Of a stretch of DNA of 64,000 bases, positions 42,701-51,351 are shown piece by piece. The notes beneath the pieces are model-generated. The model was not told where the DNA came from and searched no databases. It worked only from the letters and a program-made list of their open reading frames with translations. Source of the stretch: Bacillus sp. AFS029637 (GTDB taxonomy: Bacteria > Bacillota > Bacilli > Bacillales > Bacillaceae_G). Made by a program: the position numbers and the translations under genes. The stretch's first letter is position 1. Each line of letters starts with the position of its first letter. The stretch lies in NCBI RefSeq assembly GCF_002584985.1, contig NZ_NUPZ01000022.1, positions 176,252 through 240,251 on the forward strand, written 5' to 3'.

Positions 42701-43437
42701 GTGAAGAAGAATGCTTCACATTTGAACAAATTACCGCACAGCCGAAAACGGTAATTACTTCTCCTGCTTTTACGGGTTCTGAAAAAGGTGGACGCCGTTA
42801 CTCACCATTTACAACAAATGTTGAACGTCTTATCCCTTGGAGAACGATAACTGGTCGACAATCTTTCTACTTAGATCATGACATGATGAAAGAATTTGGT
42901 GAAACGATGGCAACATTTAAACCAATTCTGCAACATAAACCGTTTCGTAAATCACGGCCCGAAGTAGAAGGGAAAGAGATTACACTAAACTATTTAACAC
43001 CGCATAATAAGTGGTCGATTCATAGTATGTATTTCGATTCATTACCGATGTTAACGCTGTTTAGAGGTGGTCCAACTGTTTGGATGAATAAAGAGGACGC
43101 TGCAGAAGCTGGCGTTGCAGATAATGATTGGATCGAGTGCTTTAACCGTAACGGTGTTGTTGTAGCACGTGCTGTTGTAACGCACCGTATACCGAGAGGA
43201 ATGGCATTTATGCACCATGCGCAAGATCGTCACATTAACGTACCTGGTACGAAATTAACAAGTAACCGCGGGGGAACGCATAATAGTCCAACTCGAATTC
43301 ACGTGAAACCGACACATATGATTGGTGGGTATGGTCAATTAAGTTATGGATTTAACTATTATGGTCCAACTGGGAACCAGCGCGACTTAAACGTTGTAAT
43401 TCGCAAACTGAAGGAGGTAGATTGGCTTGAAGATTAA
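39751..43437 (+). CDS. narG: Respiratory nitrate reductase alpha subunit
   Basis: NarG holds the molybdenum bis-MGD cofactor and one iron-sulfur cluster and reduces nitrate to nitrite on the cytoplasmic side of the membrane. The 1228-residue length from ATG 39751 equals that of B. subtilis NarG. The cluster-binding N-terminus (HGVNCTGSCSWNIYVKDG, then RGCPRGASFSWY) is intact, as are the SGYIMTWGSNVPMTRTPDAH segment and the C-terminal MopB dinucleotide-binding domain (NRGGTHNSPTRIHVKPTHMI). I start it at 39751 because AAAGGAG lies 5 bases upstream; the ATG at 39754 would also fit. The end overlaps narH by 11 bases. Transcription probably begins at the FNR-dependent promoter. Confidence 0.97.
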   Translation: MMKKKPSALMRRLKYFSPIDRYNDNHTQETYEDREWENVYRKRWQHDKVIRSTHGVNCTGSCSWNIYVKDGIVTWEGQELNYPTTGPDMPDFEPRGCPRGASFSWYIYSPLRVKYPYVRGVLWNMWQEELQNNESPLDAWKSIVENPEKARKYKQARGKGGFIRANWDEVLQLVSASLLYTVMKYGPDRNVGFSPIPAMSMLSHAAGSRFMQLMGGPMLSFYDWYADLPPASPQIWGDQTDVPESSDWYNSGYIMTWGSNVPMTRTPDAHFLAEVRYKGTKVVSVSPDFAESTKFADEWISVKQGTDGALAMAMGHVILQEFYVDNQVEYFTKYAKQYTDFPFFVTLKQKGDQFVADRFLNASDIGRETKLGEWKPVLWNENTNDFATPHGTMGSRWDNEKKWNLRLEDEQTGEKIDPRLSLLGMEDAVGTVQIPYFSDDGNTILERTIPVKKVMTEEGEVFVTTVYDLTLANYGVNRGLGGQEPKDFNDDVPFTPAWQEKMTGVKRELIIQIAREFAQNAVDTNGRSMIIVGAGINHWFNSDTIYRAVLNLVLLVGAQGVNGGGWAHYVGQEKLRPAEGWQTIAMAKDWQGPPKLQNGTSFFYFVTDQWRYEDTPVGHLASPIEGNSRYQHHGDYNVLAARLGWLPSYPTFEKNGIELYKEAVASGATTQEEIGKYVAQKLKEKELKFAIEDPDNKNNFPRNLFVWRANLISSSGKGHEYFLKYLLGTTNGLMNDDSDSLRPEEIKWHEEAPEGKLDLLINLDFRMAGTALYSDIVLPASTWYEKHDLSSTDMHPFVHPFNPAIGSPWEARSDWDIFTALSKAVSDLAKKIDLEPMKEVVATPLLHDTPQELAQPLGKIKDWSKGECEPIPGKTMPQIHVVERDYKTIYDKMTALGPNTGKQPIGTKGISWSAEKEYEQLKSRLGVVRTDSIAKGCPDIKEAINAAEAVLTLSSTTNGHMAVKAWEALEKQTDLKLRDLAEEREEECFTFEQITAQPKTVITSPAFTGSEKGGRRYSPFTTNVERLIPWRTITGRQSFYLDHDMMKEFGETMATFKPILQHKPFRKSRPEVEGKEITLNYLTPHNKWSIHSMYFDSLPMLTLFRGGPTVWMNKEDAAEAGVADNDWIECFNRNGVVVARAVVTHRIPRGMAFMHHAQDRHINVPGTKLTSNRGGTHNSPTRIHVKPTHMIGGYGQLSYGFNYYGPTGNQRDLNVVIRKLKEVDWLED

Positions 43438-44902
43438 AGCGCAAGTCGGAATGGTAATGAACCTAGATAAATGCATCGGCTGCCATACTTGTAGCGTAAC
43501 ATGCAAAAACACCTGGACAAATCGTCCAGGTGCTGAATATATGTACTTCAATAACGTAGAAACGAAACCTGGTATCGGTTATCCGAAGCAATGGGAAGAT
43601 CAGGAGAAATATAAAGGCGGCTGGGAATTGAAAAATGGTGAAATTCAGCTGAAATCCGGTTCGAAAATGAAGCGTCTTATGAATATTTTCCACAATCCAG
43701 ATCAACCAACAATTGATGATTACTTTGAACCTTGGAACTATGATTATGAAACGTTAACAAATAGTCCGCAGCGTAAGCATCAGCCAGTTGCTCGTCCGAA
43801 ATCAGCAATTACAGGCGAATTTATCGACAAAATTGAATGGGGTCCAAACTGGGAAGATGATTTAGCTGGTGGACATATAACAGGATTACAAGATCCGAAT
43901 GTAAAGAAAATGGAAGAAGAAATTAAAACGGATTTTGAAAATGTCTTTATGATGTATTTACCACGCATATGCGAACATTGTATGAATCCATCTTGTGTAT
44001 CTTCTTGTCCATCTGGTGCGATGTATAAACGTGAAGAAGATGGGATTGTTCTTGTAGATCAAAATGCATGTCGTGCATGGAGATTCTGCGTATCTTCTTG
44101 TCCATATAAAAAAGTGTATTTTAACTGGCAAACGAATAAAGCTGAAAAATGCACAATGTGTTTCCCACGTATTGAAGCTGGTATGCCAACAATTTGTTCA
44201 GAAACATGTGTAGGACGTATCAGATATATTGGGGTAATGCTATATGACGCTGACAAAGTAAAAGAAGCAGCTTCTGCTGAAGATGAAAAAGATTTATATG
44301 AATCTCAGCTTACTGTTTTCCTAGATCCAAATGATCCAGAAGTAGCGGCTGAAGCGAAAAAACAAGGCATTCCTGAAGAATGGATTAAAGCGGCACAACA
44401 ATCACCAATCTATAAAATGATTATCGATTGGAAAATTGCTCTGCCTCTTCATCCAGAGTATCGTACAATGCCAATGGTTTGGTATATCCCGCCGCTTAGC
44501 CCAATTATGAACATGGTGGAGGGGAAAGGTAGTAACTGGCAAGCGGAAGAGATTTTCCCTGCTATCGATAATATGCGTATTCCAATTCAATATTTAGCGA
44601 ATTTACTCACTGCAGGAGATGAATCACACATTCGTCTTACATTGAAAAAAATGGCTGTCATGCGAACACATATGAGAGCACTGCAAATTAATAAAGAACC
44701 AAATGAAGCAGTATTAAAAGAAATTGGTTTAACGAAACAGGATGTAGAAGATATGTATCGTCTTCTTGCTATCGCAAAATATAAAGATCGCTTCGTTATC
44801 CCGACGTCTCACCGCGAACAAGTTGCAGATTTATATAACGAACAAGGAAGCTGTGGCCTTTCCTTCACAGGTGGTCCAGGCTCTTGTATGACGATTTCTT
44901 AA
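43427..44902 (+). CDS. narH: Respiratory nitrate reductase beta subunit
   Basis: NarH carries four iron-sulfur clusters that pass electrons from NarI to NarG. The 491-residue protein has the expected cysteine groups: KCIGCHTCSVTCKNTW near the N-terminus, CEHCMNPSCVSSCPSGAMY, then CRAWRFCVSSCPYKK, where a Trp replaces the second Cys as in other NarH proteins and gives a three-iron cluster, and KCTMCFPRIEAGMPTICSET. It starts at TTG 43427, inside the end of narG, with GAAGGAGGT upstream. The rare TTG start and the overlap point to translational coupling that keeps NarH in proportion to NarG. Confidence 0.97.
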   Translation: MKIKAQVGMVMNLDKCIGCHTCSVTCKNTWTNRPGAEYMYFNNVETKPGIGYPKQWEDQEKYKGGWELKNGEIQLKSGSKMKRLMNIFHNPDQPTIDDYFEPWNYDYETLTNSPQRKHQPVARPKSAITGEFIDKIEWGPNWEDDLAGGHITGLQDPNVKKMEEEIKTDFENVFMMYLPRICEHCMNPSCVSSCPSGAMYKREEDGIVLVDQNACRAWRFCVSSCPYKKVYFNWQTNKAEKCTMCFPRIEAGMPTICSETCVGRIRYIGVMLYDADKVKEAASAEDEKDLYESQLTVFLDPNDPEVAAEAKKQGIPEEWIKAAQQSPIYKMIIDWKIALPLHPEYRTMPMVWYIPPLSPIMNMVEGKGSNWQAEEIFPAIDNMRIPIQYLANLLTAGDESHIRLTLKKMAVMRTHMRALQINKEPNEAVLKEIGLTKQDVEDMYRLLAIAKYKDRFVIPTSHREQVADLYNEQGSCGLSFTGGPGSCMTIS

Positions 44903-44921
44903 ATAAAGGGGGCAGAAAATT

Positions 44922-45452
44922 ATGAAAGAAAGTTTACAAACTGCTTTTTCTTGTTCTTCTTTTCTTCTCTCCTACCCTGAACTAGGGTGGAGAGAAGCTG
45001 TAACAGAATTACAAGAAGAGATTGAAGCGATTGAACAGGAAGAAGTTAAAACTTCACTTACAGCATTTATAAAACAAGCGCTAGATAAAACGAACGATCA
45101 ACTTATTGATAGTTACGTATATACATTTGATTTTGGTAAAAAGACTAATATGTATTTAACGTATATGAACACCGGTGAACAAAGAGAAAGAGGTATTGAA
45201 TTACTAGAGTTAAAACAGCATTATAAAACATCTGGTTTTGAAGTAACGGATAAAGAACTACCAGATTATTTACCACTATTACTCGAGTTTTTTGCAAATG
45301 CAAATGAGCAAGATAGTGAACCAATTATGAGTAAATACAAGGAAAATATACAAGCATTACACGTTCAATTAAAAGACGCAAATAGTATGTATGAACCAAT
45401 TCTTGCAGCGGTTCTCCTCGCTATCGATACATGGGGTGTACAGACAAATTAG
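44922..45452 (+). CDS. narJ: Nitrate reductase assembly chaperone NarJ
   Basis: NarJ is a cytosolic chaperone (TorD/DmsD/NarJ superfamily) that binds the NarG precursor and allows molybdenum cofactor insertion; it is not part of the final enzyme. The 176-residue helical protein shows typical segments: SSFLLSYPELGWREAVTEL near the N-terminus, the central YTFDFGKKTNMYLTYMNTGE pattern and DKELPDYLPLLLEFFA, all conserved in NarJ. AAAGGGGGC lies upstream of the ATG. It sits between narH and narI, with 19 bases to narH and a short gap to narI, so all four genes are one operon. Confidence 0.94.
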   Translation: MKESLQTAFSCSSFLLSYPELGWREAVTELQEEIEAIEQEEVKTSLTAFIKQALDKTNDQLIDSYVYTFDFGKKTNMYLTYMNTGEQRERGIELLELKQHYKTSGFEVTDKELPDYLPLLLEFFANANEQDSEPIMSKYKENIQALHVQLKDANSMYEPILAAVLLAIDTWGVQTN

Positions 45453-45469
45453 AAAGGAGAGTTGTCAAA

Positions 45470-46159
45470 ATGATGGATCAATTTCTATGGGTGTTGTTTC
45501 CCTATATCATTTTTGCAATTTTTATCGGTGGACATATTTTCAGATACAACTATGATCAATTTGGATGGACATCAAAATCTAGTGAACTATTAGAGAAGAA
45601 AATGCTCCGAATCGGAAGTCTATTATTCCACTTTGGGATCATGTTCGTCATTGGTGGTCATGTTATGGGGATTTTAATTCCAGAGTCCGTGTACCGTTCA
45701 ATAGGTATTACAGAGCATATGTATCATATTGTAGCAATTAGTTTCGGACTTCCGGCAGGTGTTGCTTCTATCGTTGGTTTAATTATATTAACATACCGCC
45801 GCGTAACAGTAAAACGTATTATTGCAACGAGTACAAAGGGAGATTATATTGCGCTTATTTTATTACTTATCGTTATGCTGGCAGGACTTTCCTCAACATT
45901 TTTAAACATCGACTCAAAAGGATTTGATTATCGTACAACGATTGGCCCTTGGTTCCGAAGTCTCTTTATTTTCCAACCAAAAGTTGAATATATGACGGAA
46001 GTACCAGTTTGGTTTAAAATTCATATTCTCGCAGGGTTGGGGCTTTTCGCAGTATGGCCATTTACAAGACTGGTACATGTATTTAGTGCCCCAATTAAAT
46101 ACTTAAGTCGTAGTTATGTAATTTACAGAAGACGTATTCCAAATGAATTGAAAAAATAG
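45470..46159 (+). CDS. narI: Respiratory nitrate reductase gamma subunit
   Basis: NarI is the membrane cytochrome b that oxidises menaquinol and holds two haems b. The 229-residue protein has five membrane helices with the conserved His residues (FIGGHIFRYNYDQFGWTSKS, FHFGIMFVIGGHVMGILIPE, FKIHILAGLGLFAVWPFTRL and RLVHVFSAPIKYL). I start it at ATG 45470, preceded by AAAGGAGAG; the frame is open to 45431, overlapping the end of narJ, but that part has no ribosome site. An ATG at 45473 is also possible. A terminator at 46190 ends the operon. Confidence 0.96.
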   Translation: MMDQFLWVLFPYIIFAIFIGGHIFRYNYDQFGWTSKSSELLEKKMLRIGSLLFHFGIMFVIGGHVMGILIPESVYRSIGITEHMYHIVAISFGLPAGVASIVGLIILTYRRVTVKRIIATSTKGDYIALILLLIVMLAGLSSTFLNIDSKGFDYRTTIGPWFRSLFIFQPKVEYMTEVPVWFKIHILAGLGLFAVWPFTRLVHVFSAPIKYLSRSYVIYRRRIPNELKK

Positions 46160-46189
46160 TTTTGCTATACATGTTTAGTAATTTATAAG

Positions 46190-46222
46190 AAAAGCCGAGA
46201 TCTAATTGGACATCTCGGCTTT
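46190..46222. terminator. Terminator after narI
   Basis: AAAGCCGAGAT and ATCTCGGCTTT form an 11-base stem with a loop of about 10 bases. It separates narI from the convergent fnr gene. Confidence 0.85.
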
Positions 46223-46252
46223 CCTTATAGGTATAAGTACTTAAATAAAATG

Positions 46253-46945
46253 CTAATCAATACTACAAACAGAAGCAGAGCAATCTTCACAAGCAATTTC
46301 ACATTTTAAAAATTGTAAATCATGGATTGTGATTTTTCCTTTATGAATAGAAATTGTACCTTGCTTTTTTAATTCATTTAACATTCGATTTACACTTTCG
46401 CGTGAAGTTGCACAAAAATTAGCAAGTTCTTGATTCGTTAACGGTAAATCGATGAGAATCCCATTTTCCTTTAGTACACCATAACTATTTGTCATTCGAA
46501 TGAGAGTAGAATACAGGGCACCTTTTTTGCCGTGTAATACTAAATCTCGGAACTTCGTTTGCATTCTTCTTAAATGTTCACTAATCCATTTCATAAATTC
46601 AAATACAAGCGCGGGCTTTTGGAGTAATGCTTTTTCTAAGGTTTCACGCTTTATTACTCCTACTTCAACATCTTCAAGGCATTTTGAGTTTAATAAATAC
46701 TTCGCATTGTCCGTGAACAATGTTAGTTCGCCAATAATGTCGTATGCCGAACAAATACGGAGTGTTAATTCCTGCCCATCAGCACTTAGTTTACTAATTT
46801 GTACTTTCCCTGAGTGGATGATATAGAGTTCTTTTGCTTCCATACCTTCTTGAAAAATAAAACTTCCTTTTTTAATCTGCATTTTATATTCAACAGATGC
46901 AAGTAATTCCTTTAAGTCTTGAGATAATGTCATACTGTTTGCCAC
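46253..46945 (-). CDS. fnr: Anaerobic regulator Fnr (Crp/Fnr family)
   Basis: Fnr is the oxygen-sensing activator of anaerobic respiration and, in B. cereus, of enterotoxin genes. This 230-residue protein has a cyclic-nucleotide-binding-like domain (about 10-130), a dimer helix and a C-terminal winged helix (LTNQELANFCATSRESVNRM, then LKKQGTISIHKGKITIHDL). The last 20 residues hold four cysteines (KCEIACEDCSASVCSID), of which three form the oxygen-labile cluster in Bacillus-type Fnr. I start it at GTG 46945, with AAGGTGA five bases upstream; ATG 46933 is the next choice. It is divergent from moaA, and the FNR box at 47121 lies between them. Confidence 0.93.
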   Translation of the reverse strand: MANSMTLSQDLKELLASVEYKMQIKKGSFIFQEGMEAKELYIIHSGKVQISKLSADGQELTLRICSAYDIIGELTLFTDNAKYLLNSKCLEDVEVGVIKRETLEKALLQKPALVFEFMKWISEHLRRMQTKFRDLVLHGKKGALYSTLIRMTNSYGVLKENGILIDLPLTNQELANFCATSRESVNRMLNELKKQGTISIHKGKITIHDLQFLKCEIACEDCSASVCSID

Positions 46946-47120
46946 AGCAATCACCTTTCTTCTAATAAGCAATATATCTCCTATTTTGAATGTAAGTATG
47001 ATGAAAATGCAAGAGATATTTTTGGAAAAAAGTGAAATTTCAATGACCGTACGGAGTAGGGCTGGAGATGTGAACAAAATTCGAACGGATTTGTGAAAAA
47101 TTTTTGAATGGGGAAAGTAA

Positions 47121-47163
47121 TGTGAGAAAAGTCACATTGAATATGTAGCTACTTTTTTATAAT
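47121..47163 (+). promoter_or_regulatory. FNR-dependent promoter of the moaA operon
   Basis: TGTGA-GAAAAG-TCACA (47121-47136) is a perfect match to the FNR box. TATAAT lies at 47158-47163, again with 32 bases between the centres. It drives moaA on the plus strand; it could also influence the divergent fnr gene, although its distance from that start (about 180 bases) is larger. Confidence 0.9.
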
Positions 47164-47223
47164 GAAGGCAAATAACAAAACTGAAAACTTACTAAGGATT
47201 TGAGTAGAAAAGAAGGGATATAG

Positions 47224-48237
47224 ATGCACGAGAAGATGAGAGATTCGTTAGAACGGCCACTTCAAGATTTACGTATTTCAGTTATTGACCGTTGTAATTT
47301 TAGGTGCACATACTGTATGCCTGCTGAAGTGTTCGGAACTGATTACGCTTTTTTACAGGAAGAGTGTTTATTAACGTTCGATGAAATAGAAAGATTGGCG
47401 AGATTATTCATAAGTATGGGAGTGGGGAAAATTAGGCTTACTGGTGGTGAACCTTTGCTGCGTAAAAATTTACCGAAGTTAATTGCAAGGCTTGCGAAGC
47501 TAGACGGTTTAACGGATATTGGACTCACAACAAACGGTATTCATTTAGCAAAACAAGCTAAGCTATTAAAAGAAGCGGGATTAAAACGTGTAAATATTAG
47601 TTTAGATGCGATAGAGGATCATGTCTTCCAAAAAATTAATGGACGAAACGTAAGTACAAAACCTGTATTGAAAGGAATAGAAGCAGCAAAGGCTGCTGGA
47701 TTAGAAGTAAAAGTAAATATGGTCGTAAAAAAAGGGATGAATGATAGTCAAATACTTCATATGGCTCGTTATTTTAAAGAACAAAAAATTCAGCTCCGTT
47801 TTATCGAGTTTATGGATGTGGGCAGTACGAATGGATGGAATTTTGAACAAGTTATTACGAAAGAACAATTAATAGAGAAAATTAATCGTGTATATCCGAT
47901 TGAGCCTGTTAAGCCTCGTTACTTTGGAGAAGTTGCGAAAGTGTATCGATATGTAGGAAGTAATGCAGAAGTTGGATTTATTACTTCTGTTTCTGAGTCA
48001 TTTTGTTCTTCATGTACGAGAGCTCGTATTTCGGCAGACGGTAAATTTTTTACGTGCTTATTTGGAACGAAAGGAGCGGATTTGCGTACGCTTCTTCGAG
48101 AAAATATTTCTGACGCATCACTATTAAAAATTTTACAACATACATGGCGATATAGAACAGATCGTTATTCAGATGAAAGAACGGCGGAAAGTACAAATAA
48201 GCGTCCAAAAGTTGAAATGTCATACATTGGAGGATAG
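47224..48237 (+). CDS. moaA: GTP 3',8-cyclase MoaA
   Basis: MoaA is a radical SAM enzyme that starts molybdenum cofactor synthesis by rearranging GTP. The 337-residue protein has the radical SAM motif CNFRCTYC near the N-terminus, the [17 protein letters not shown] strand, and the second cluster at the C-terminus ([20 protein letters not shown]). It ends in the Gly-Gly tail that completes the active site. AGAAGGGATATAG precedes the ATG. It is first in a five-gene cluster (moaA-moeB-moeA-moaE-moaD) that supplies cofactor for NarG. Expression should be anaerobic through the FNR box at 47121. Confidence 0.97.
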   Translation: MHEKMRDSLERPLQDLRISVIDRCNFRCTYCMPAEVFGTDYAFLQEECLLTFDEIERLARLFISMGVGKIRLTGGEPLLRKNLPKLIARLAKLDGLTDIGLTTNGIHLAKQAKLLKEAGLKRVNISLDAIEDHVFQKINGRNVSTKPVLKGIEAAKAAGLEVKVNMVVKKGMNDSQILHMARYFKEQKIQLRFIEFMDVGSTNGWNFEQVITKEQLIEKINRVYPIEPVKPRYFGEVAKVYRYVGSNAEVGFITSVSESFCSSCTRARISADGKFFTCLFGTKGADLRTLLRENISDASLLKILQHTWRYRTDRYSDERTAESTNKRPKVEMSYIGG

Positions 48238-48254
48238 TGAAAGGAGGACTCCCT

Positions 48255-49268
48255 ATGCAAGATCGATATTCAAGGCAAATATTGTTTTCTGAAATTGGTG
48301 AAATGGGACAAAGAAAAATAAGAGAAAAGCATGTTCTACTAATCGGTGCGGGTGCACTAGGAGCTGCGAATGCAGAAGCGCTCGTTAGGATGGGAATTGG
48401 GAAATTGATAATTGCCGATCGTGACTACGTCGAATGGAGTAATTTACAGCGGCAACAGTTATATACAGAAGAAGATGCAAAGCAGTGCAGACCGAAAGCA
48501 ATTGCAGCGGCAGAACATTTAAGAAAGATAAATTCTGAAGTAGAAATTGTACCTGTTGTAGAGGATGTTACAATGCAAGAAATGGAAGAGTTAACAAAAG
48601 AAGTGGATCTCATATTAGATGCGACTGACAACTTTGATACGCGCCTACTTATAAATGACATTTCACAAAAAGAAAATATACCTTGGATATACGGTGGTTG
48701 CATTGGAAGTTACGGTGTAACGTATACAATTATTCCGGGGAAAACACCGTGTTTTCGCTGCCTAATGGATCATCCTACGAACGGTGCAACATGCGATACA
48801 GCAGGAATTATTCAGCCAGCTGTACAGATGGTTGTTGCTCATCAAGTAACAGAGGCGATGAAAATATTGGTGGATGACTATCAGTCGCTAAGAGGGACAA
48901 TGTTATCATTTGATATTTGGAACAATCAATATCTCTCATTAAAAGTAAATAGACAGAAAAAAAGTACATGTCCATCTTGTGGGAAATCACGAACATATCC
49001 AAGTCTAAAATTTGAAGCGCAGATGAAAACTGAAGTGTTATGCGGGCGGAATACTGTTCAAATCCGTCCAGGAATAAAGGGAGTTCTAAATTTAAACGAA
49101 ATTCAAAAACGATTACAAAAAAGTGTACATGTTCAAAAAACGCCGTACTTACTATCATTTCTAATTGATGAATATCGTTTCGTTTTATTTACAGATGGTA
49201 GGGCATTTATTCATGGGACAAATGATGTGAAAATAGCAAAACGATTATACGCAAAATATATAGGATGA
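48255..49268 (+). CDS. moeB: Molybdopterin-synthase adenylyltransferase MoeB (ThiF/E1 family)
   Basis: This 337-residue protein activates the C-terminal glycine of MoaD with ATP so that sulfur can be attached. The nucleotide-binding segment is LLIGAGALGAANAEALVRMG, followed by DRDYVEWSNLQRQQLY, the catalytic DATDNFDTRLLIND and two CxxC pairs (CFRCLMDHP and CPSCGKS) that bind zinc. A C-terminal extension of about 90 residues has no rhodanese Cys motif. I start it at ATG 48255, 7 bases after AAAGGAGG. The E1-like fold is certain; ThiF or MoeB cannot be told apart by sequence alone, but the position in a moa cluster supports MoeB. Confidence 0.93.
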   Translation: MQDRYSRQILFSEIGEMGQRKIREKHVLLIGAGALGAANAEALVRMGIGKLIIADRDYVEWSNLQRQQLYTEEDAKQCRPKAIAAAEHLRKINSEVEIVPVVEDVTMQEMEELTKEVDLILDATDNFDTRLLINDISQKENIPWIYGGCIGSYGVTYTIIPGKTPCFRCLMDHPTNGATCDTAGIIQPAVQMVVAHQVTEAMKILVDDYQSLRGTMLSFDIWNNQYLSLKVNRQKKSTCPSCGKSRTYPSLKFEAQMKTEVLCGRNTVQIRPGIKGVLNLNEIQKRLQKSVHVQKTPYLLSFLIDEYRFVLFTDGRAFIHGTNDVKIAKRLYAKYIG

Positions 49269-49310
49269 ACAGAAAGAGAGTTGCTCCTTATTAAAACGAG
49301 GTGAAAAAGA

Positions 49311-50600
49311 ATGATAGAAAAACGTATACCAATTCCAGTGGCAGAAGCAGTTGCACGTGTAATGGAATATGCTCATCAGGGTGAAACGGAAAAAGTTTCT
49401 CTTATAGACAGTTACGGAAGAATCCTTGGAGAAGATGTTGTTGCAGATCATGATGTCCCGCATTTTGATCGCTCTCCGTACGATGGATTTGCGATTCGAG
49501 CAGAAGATACAAAAGAAGCGAGTAGCCGTAACCCAATTCGGTTTGAAGTGATTGGTGAAATCGGAGCAGGTTTTGTTTTTACAGAAGAAGTGAAACCATT
49601 TCAAACTGTCCGTATTATGACAGGTGCGGCAATTCCAGCAGGGTGTAATGCAGTTGTTATGTTAGAACTAACGGAAGGATTTGAAGAAAACGAAAAGACT
49701 TTTATGAAATTAAAACGCTCTTTTGCTTCCGGGGATAACATTTCTTTTAAAGGAGAAGATGTAAAACGAAATACCACCCTTGTGAAAAAAGGGACTGTCA
49801 TTAATCCTGGAGTTGCAGCACTTCTTGCTACGTTTGGTTATAGTTCCGTACATGTTGTAAAACAGCCGATTATTGGAATTGTGACGACAGGAAGTGAACT
49901 GCTTGAGGTACATGAACATTTAAAGCCAGGGAAAATTCGAAATAGTAACTCCTATATGATTGCTGCTCAAATTGAACGAGCCGGAGGAGTTGTACAATAT
50001 TACGGACAATTCGCTGACGATTTTGAGACGTGTTATAACACTGTAAAAAAAGCGATAAAAGAAGTTGATATATTAATTACAACTGGTGGCGTTTCAGTAG
50101 GAGACTATGACTATTTACCTGCTATTTATGAGAGATTACAAGCTAATGTACTTTTCAATAAAATTGCGATGCGACCAGGAAGTGTGACAACTGTAGCTGA
50201 GTTAGAGGGAAAACTATTATTTGGTCTATCTGGTAATCCTTCTGCTTGTTATGTAGGTTGTGAATTATATGTTCGGCCAGTCATTCAAATATATTTGCAT
50301 AGGAAAGATCCACATATTTATCGTGCAGAAGCAATTTTACAGCAAGACTTTCCGAAAGCAAATCCGTTTACTCGTTTTGTAAGAGGGAGAGTAGAAATTG
50401 TAGATGGACAATTACAAGTTATACCAGTTGGTCTAGATAAATCTAGCGCAATTTCTTCACTTGCAGAAGCAAATGCATTTATCGTCTTGCCAGGAGGAAC
50501 GAGAGGGTTTGAAGCAGGAATCACTGTTTCGGTACTGTTATTAGAATCAAACGCCGGAAGTGAGTGGCCGTGGGATGAACCGCTTCGATCATATAAATAA
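49311..50600 (+). CDS. moeA: Molybdopterin molybdenumtransferase MoeA
   Basis: MoeA inserts molybdate into adenylylated molybdopterin in the last common step of cofactor synthesis. The 429-residue protein shows the HFDRSPYDGFAIRAEDT motif, GAAIPAGCNAVVMLE, the MogA-like core with TTGSELLE, LITTGGVSVGDYDYLPAIYE and FGLSGNPSACYVGCELYV, and a C-terminal domain. All belong to MoeA. AAACGAGGTGAAAAAG precedes the ATG. It is third in the molybdenum cofactor operon, 42 bases after moeB. Confidence 0.97.
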   Translation: MIEKRIPIPVAEAVARVMEYAHQGETEKVSLIDSYGRILGEDVVADHDVPHFDRSPYDGFAIRAEDTKEASSRNPIRFEVIGEIGAGFVFTEEVKPFQTVRIMTGAAIPAGCNAVVMLELTEGFEENEKTFMKLKRSFASGDNISFKGEDVKRNTTLVKKGTVINPGVAALLATFGYSSVHVVKQPIIGIVTTGSELLEVHEHLKPGKIRNSNSYMIAAQIERAGGVVQYYGQFADDFETCYNTVKKAIKEVDILITTGGVSVGDYDYLPAIYERLQANVLFNKIAMRPGSVTTVAELEGKLLFGLSGNPSACYVGCELYVRPVIQIYLHRKDPHIYRAEAILQQDFPKANPFTRFVRGRVEIVDGQLQVIPVGLDKSSAISSLAEANAFIVLPGGTRGFEAGITVSVLLLESNAGSEWPWDEPLRSYK

Positions 50601-50643
50601 TAGAAAATAGATTGCTAACTTATACAAAGATAAGAGGTGCAAA

Positions 50644-51114
50644 ATGACACAAACGTATTATGAAGTAATTGATACACCTATTTCAATTGAAGAAGTTACA
50701 AACAAAGTAATTCGTCGTGAGTGTGGTGCTGTTACTACTTTCATTGGCACTGTAAGAGAATTTACGAAAGGACGTCGTACACTATATTTAGAGTATGTAG
50801 CATATAAAACAATGGCAGAAAAACAGCTTGAGAAAATTGGCACCGAAGTAGAAGAGAAGTGGCCTGGGACATATGTCGCCATTACACATCGCATTGGTAC
50901 ATTACAAATTTCTGATTTTGCTGTTGTTGTCGCTGTTTCTACACCACACCGGAAAGCAGCTTATGAAGCGAATGAGTATATTATGGAACGCATAAAACAA
51001 GTTGTTCCGATTTGGAAGAAAGAATTTTGGGAAGATGGTGAGTCATGGATAGGTGATCAGTTAGAGAAAATAGCATATGCAAATGGTGAGCCTGGAAAGG
51101 GGATGAGAATATGA
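50644..51114 (+). CDS. moaE: Molybdopterin synthase catalytic subunit MoaE
   Basis: MoaE is the large subunit of molybdopterin synthase and places sulfur from MoaD on cyclic pyranopterin. The 156-residue protein has the conserved segments AVTTFIGTVREFTKGRRTLY, EYVAYKTMAEKQLEKI, HRIGTLQISDFAVVVAVSTP and HRKAAYEANEYIMERIKQVV, and the catalytic Lys in the PIWKKEFWEDGESW stretch. GATAAGAGGTG precedes the ATG. Its stop overlaps the start of moaD by 4 bases (ATGA), the usual coupling of the two synthase subunits. Confidence 0.96.
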   Translation: MTQTYYEVIDTPISIEEVTNKVIRRECGAVTTFIGTVREFTKGRRTLYLEYVAYKTMAEKQLEKIGTEVEEKWPGTYVAITHRIGTLQISDFAVVVAVSTPHRKAAYEANEYIMERIKQVVPIWKKEFWEDGESWIGDQLEKIAYANGEPGKGMRI

Positions 51115-51344
51115 TTGAAGTACTATTATTTGCACATTTACAAGAAGAAGCAAGTAAGCCAGCATTACATATAGATTGTGAAAATATTACAGTTGCTGAA
51201 CTAAAGGAAATTCTTATTAAGAAATACAACGTAGCGATTTCAAGAGAGATAATGGTCGCTATAAATGAAGAGTATGCAAATGAGGATGAAATCATTCAAA
51301 CTGGTGATATTGTAGCAATGATTCCGCCAGTAAGTGGTGGTTGA
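51111..51344 (+). CDS. moaD: Molybdopterin synthase sulfur carrier subunit MoaD
   Basis: MoaD is the small ubiquitin-fold subunit that carries a thiocarboxylate on its C-terminal glycine. The 77-residue protein has the beta-grasp pattern (VLLFAHLQEEASKPALHI, ITVAELKEILIKKY, VAINEEYANEDEIIQTGDIV) and ends in PPVSGG, the Gly-Gly tail that MoeB activates. It starts inside the end of moaE. It is the last gene of the cofactor operon; a perfect hairpin follows before narK. Confidence 0.95.
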   Translation: MIEVLLFAHLQEEASKPALHIDCENITVAELKEILIKKYNVAISREIMVAINEEYANEDEIIQTGDIVAMIPPVSGG

Positions 51345-51351
51345 TTCTTTT

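Noticed and set aside
47070-47095. TGTGAACAAAATTCGAAC as a second FNR box before fnr
   Set aside because: Only the left half matches; the right half lacks TCACA and no -10 stands at the right distance.
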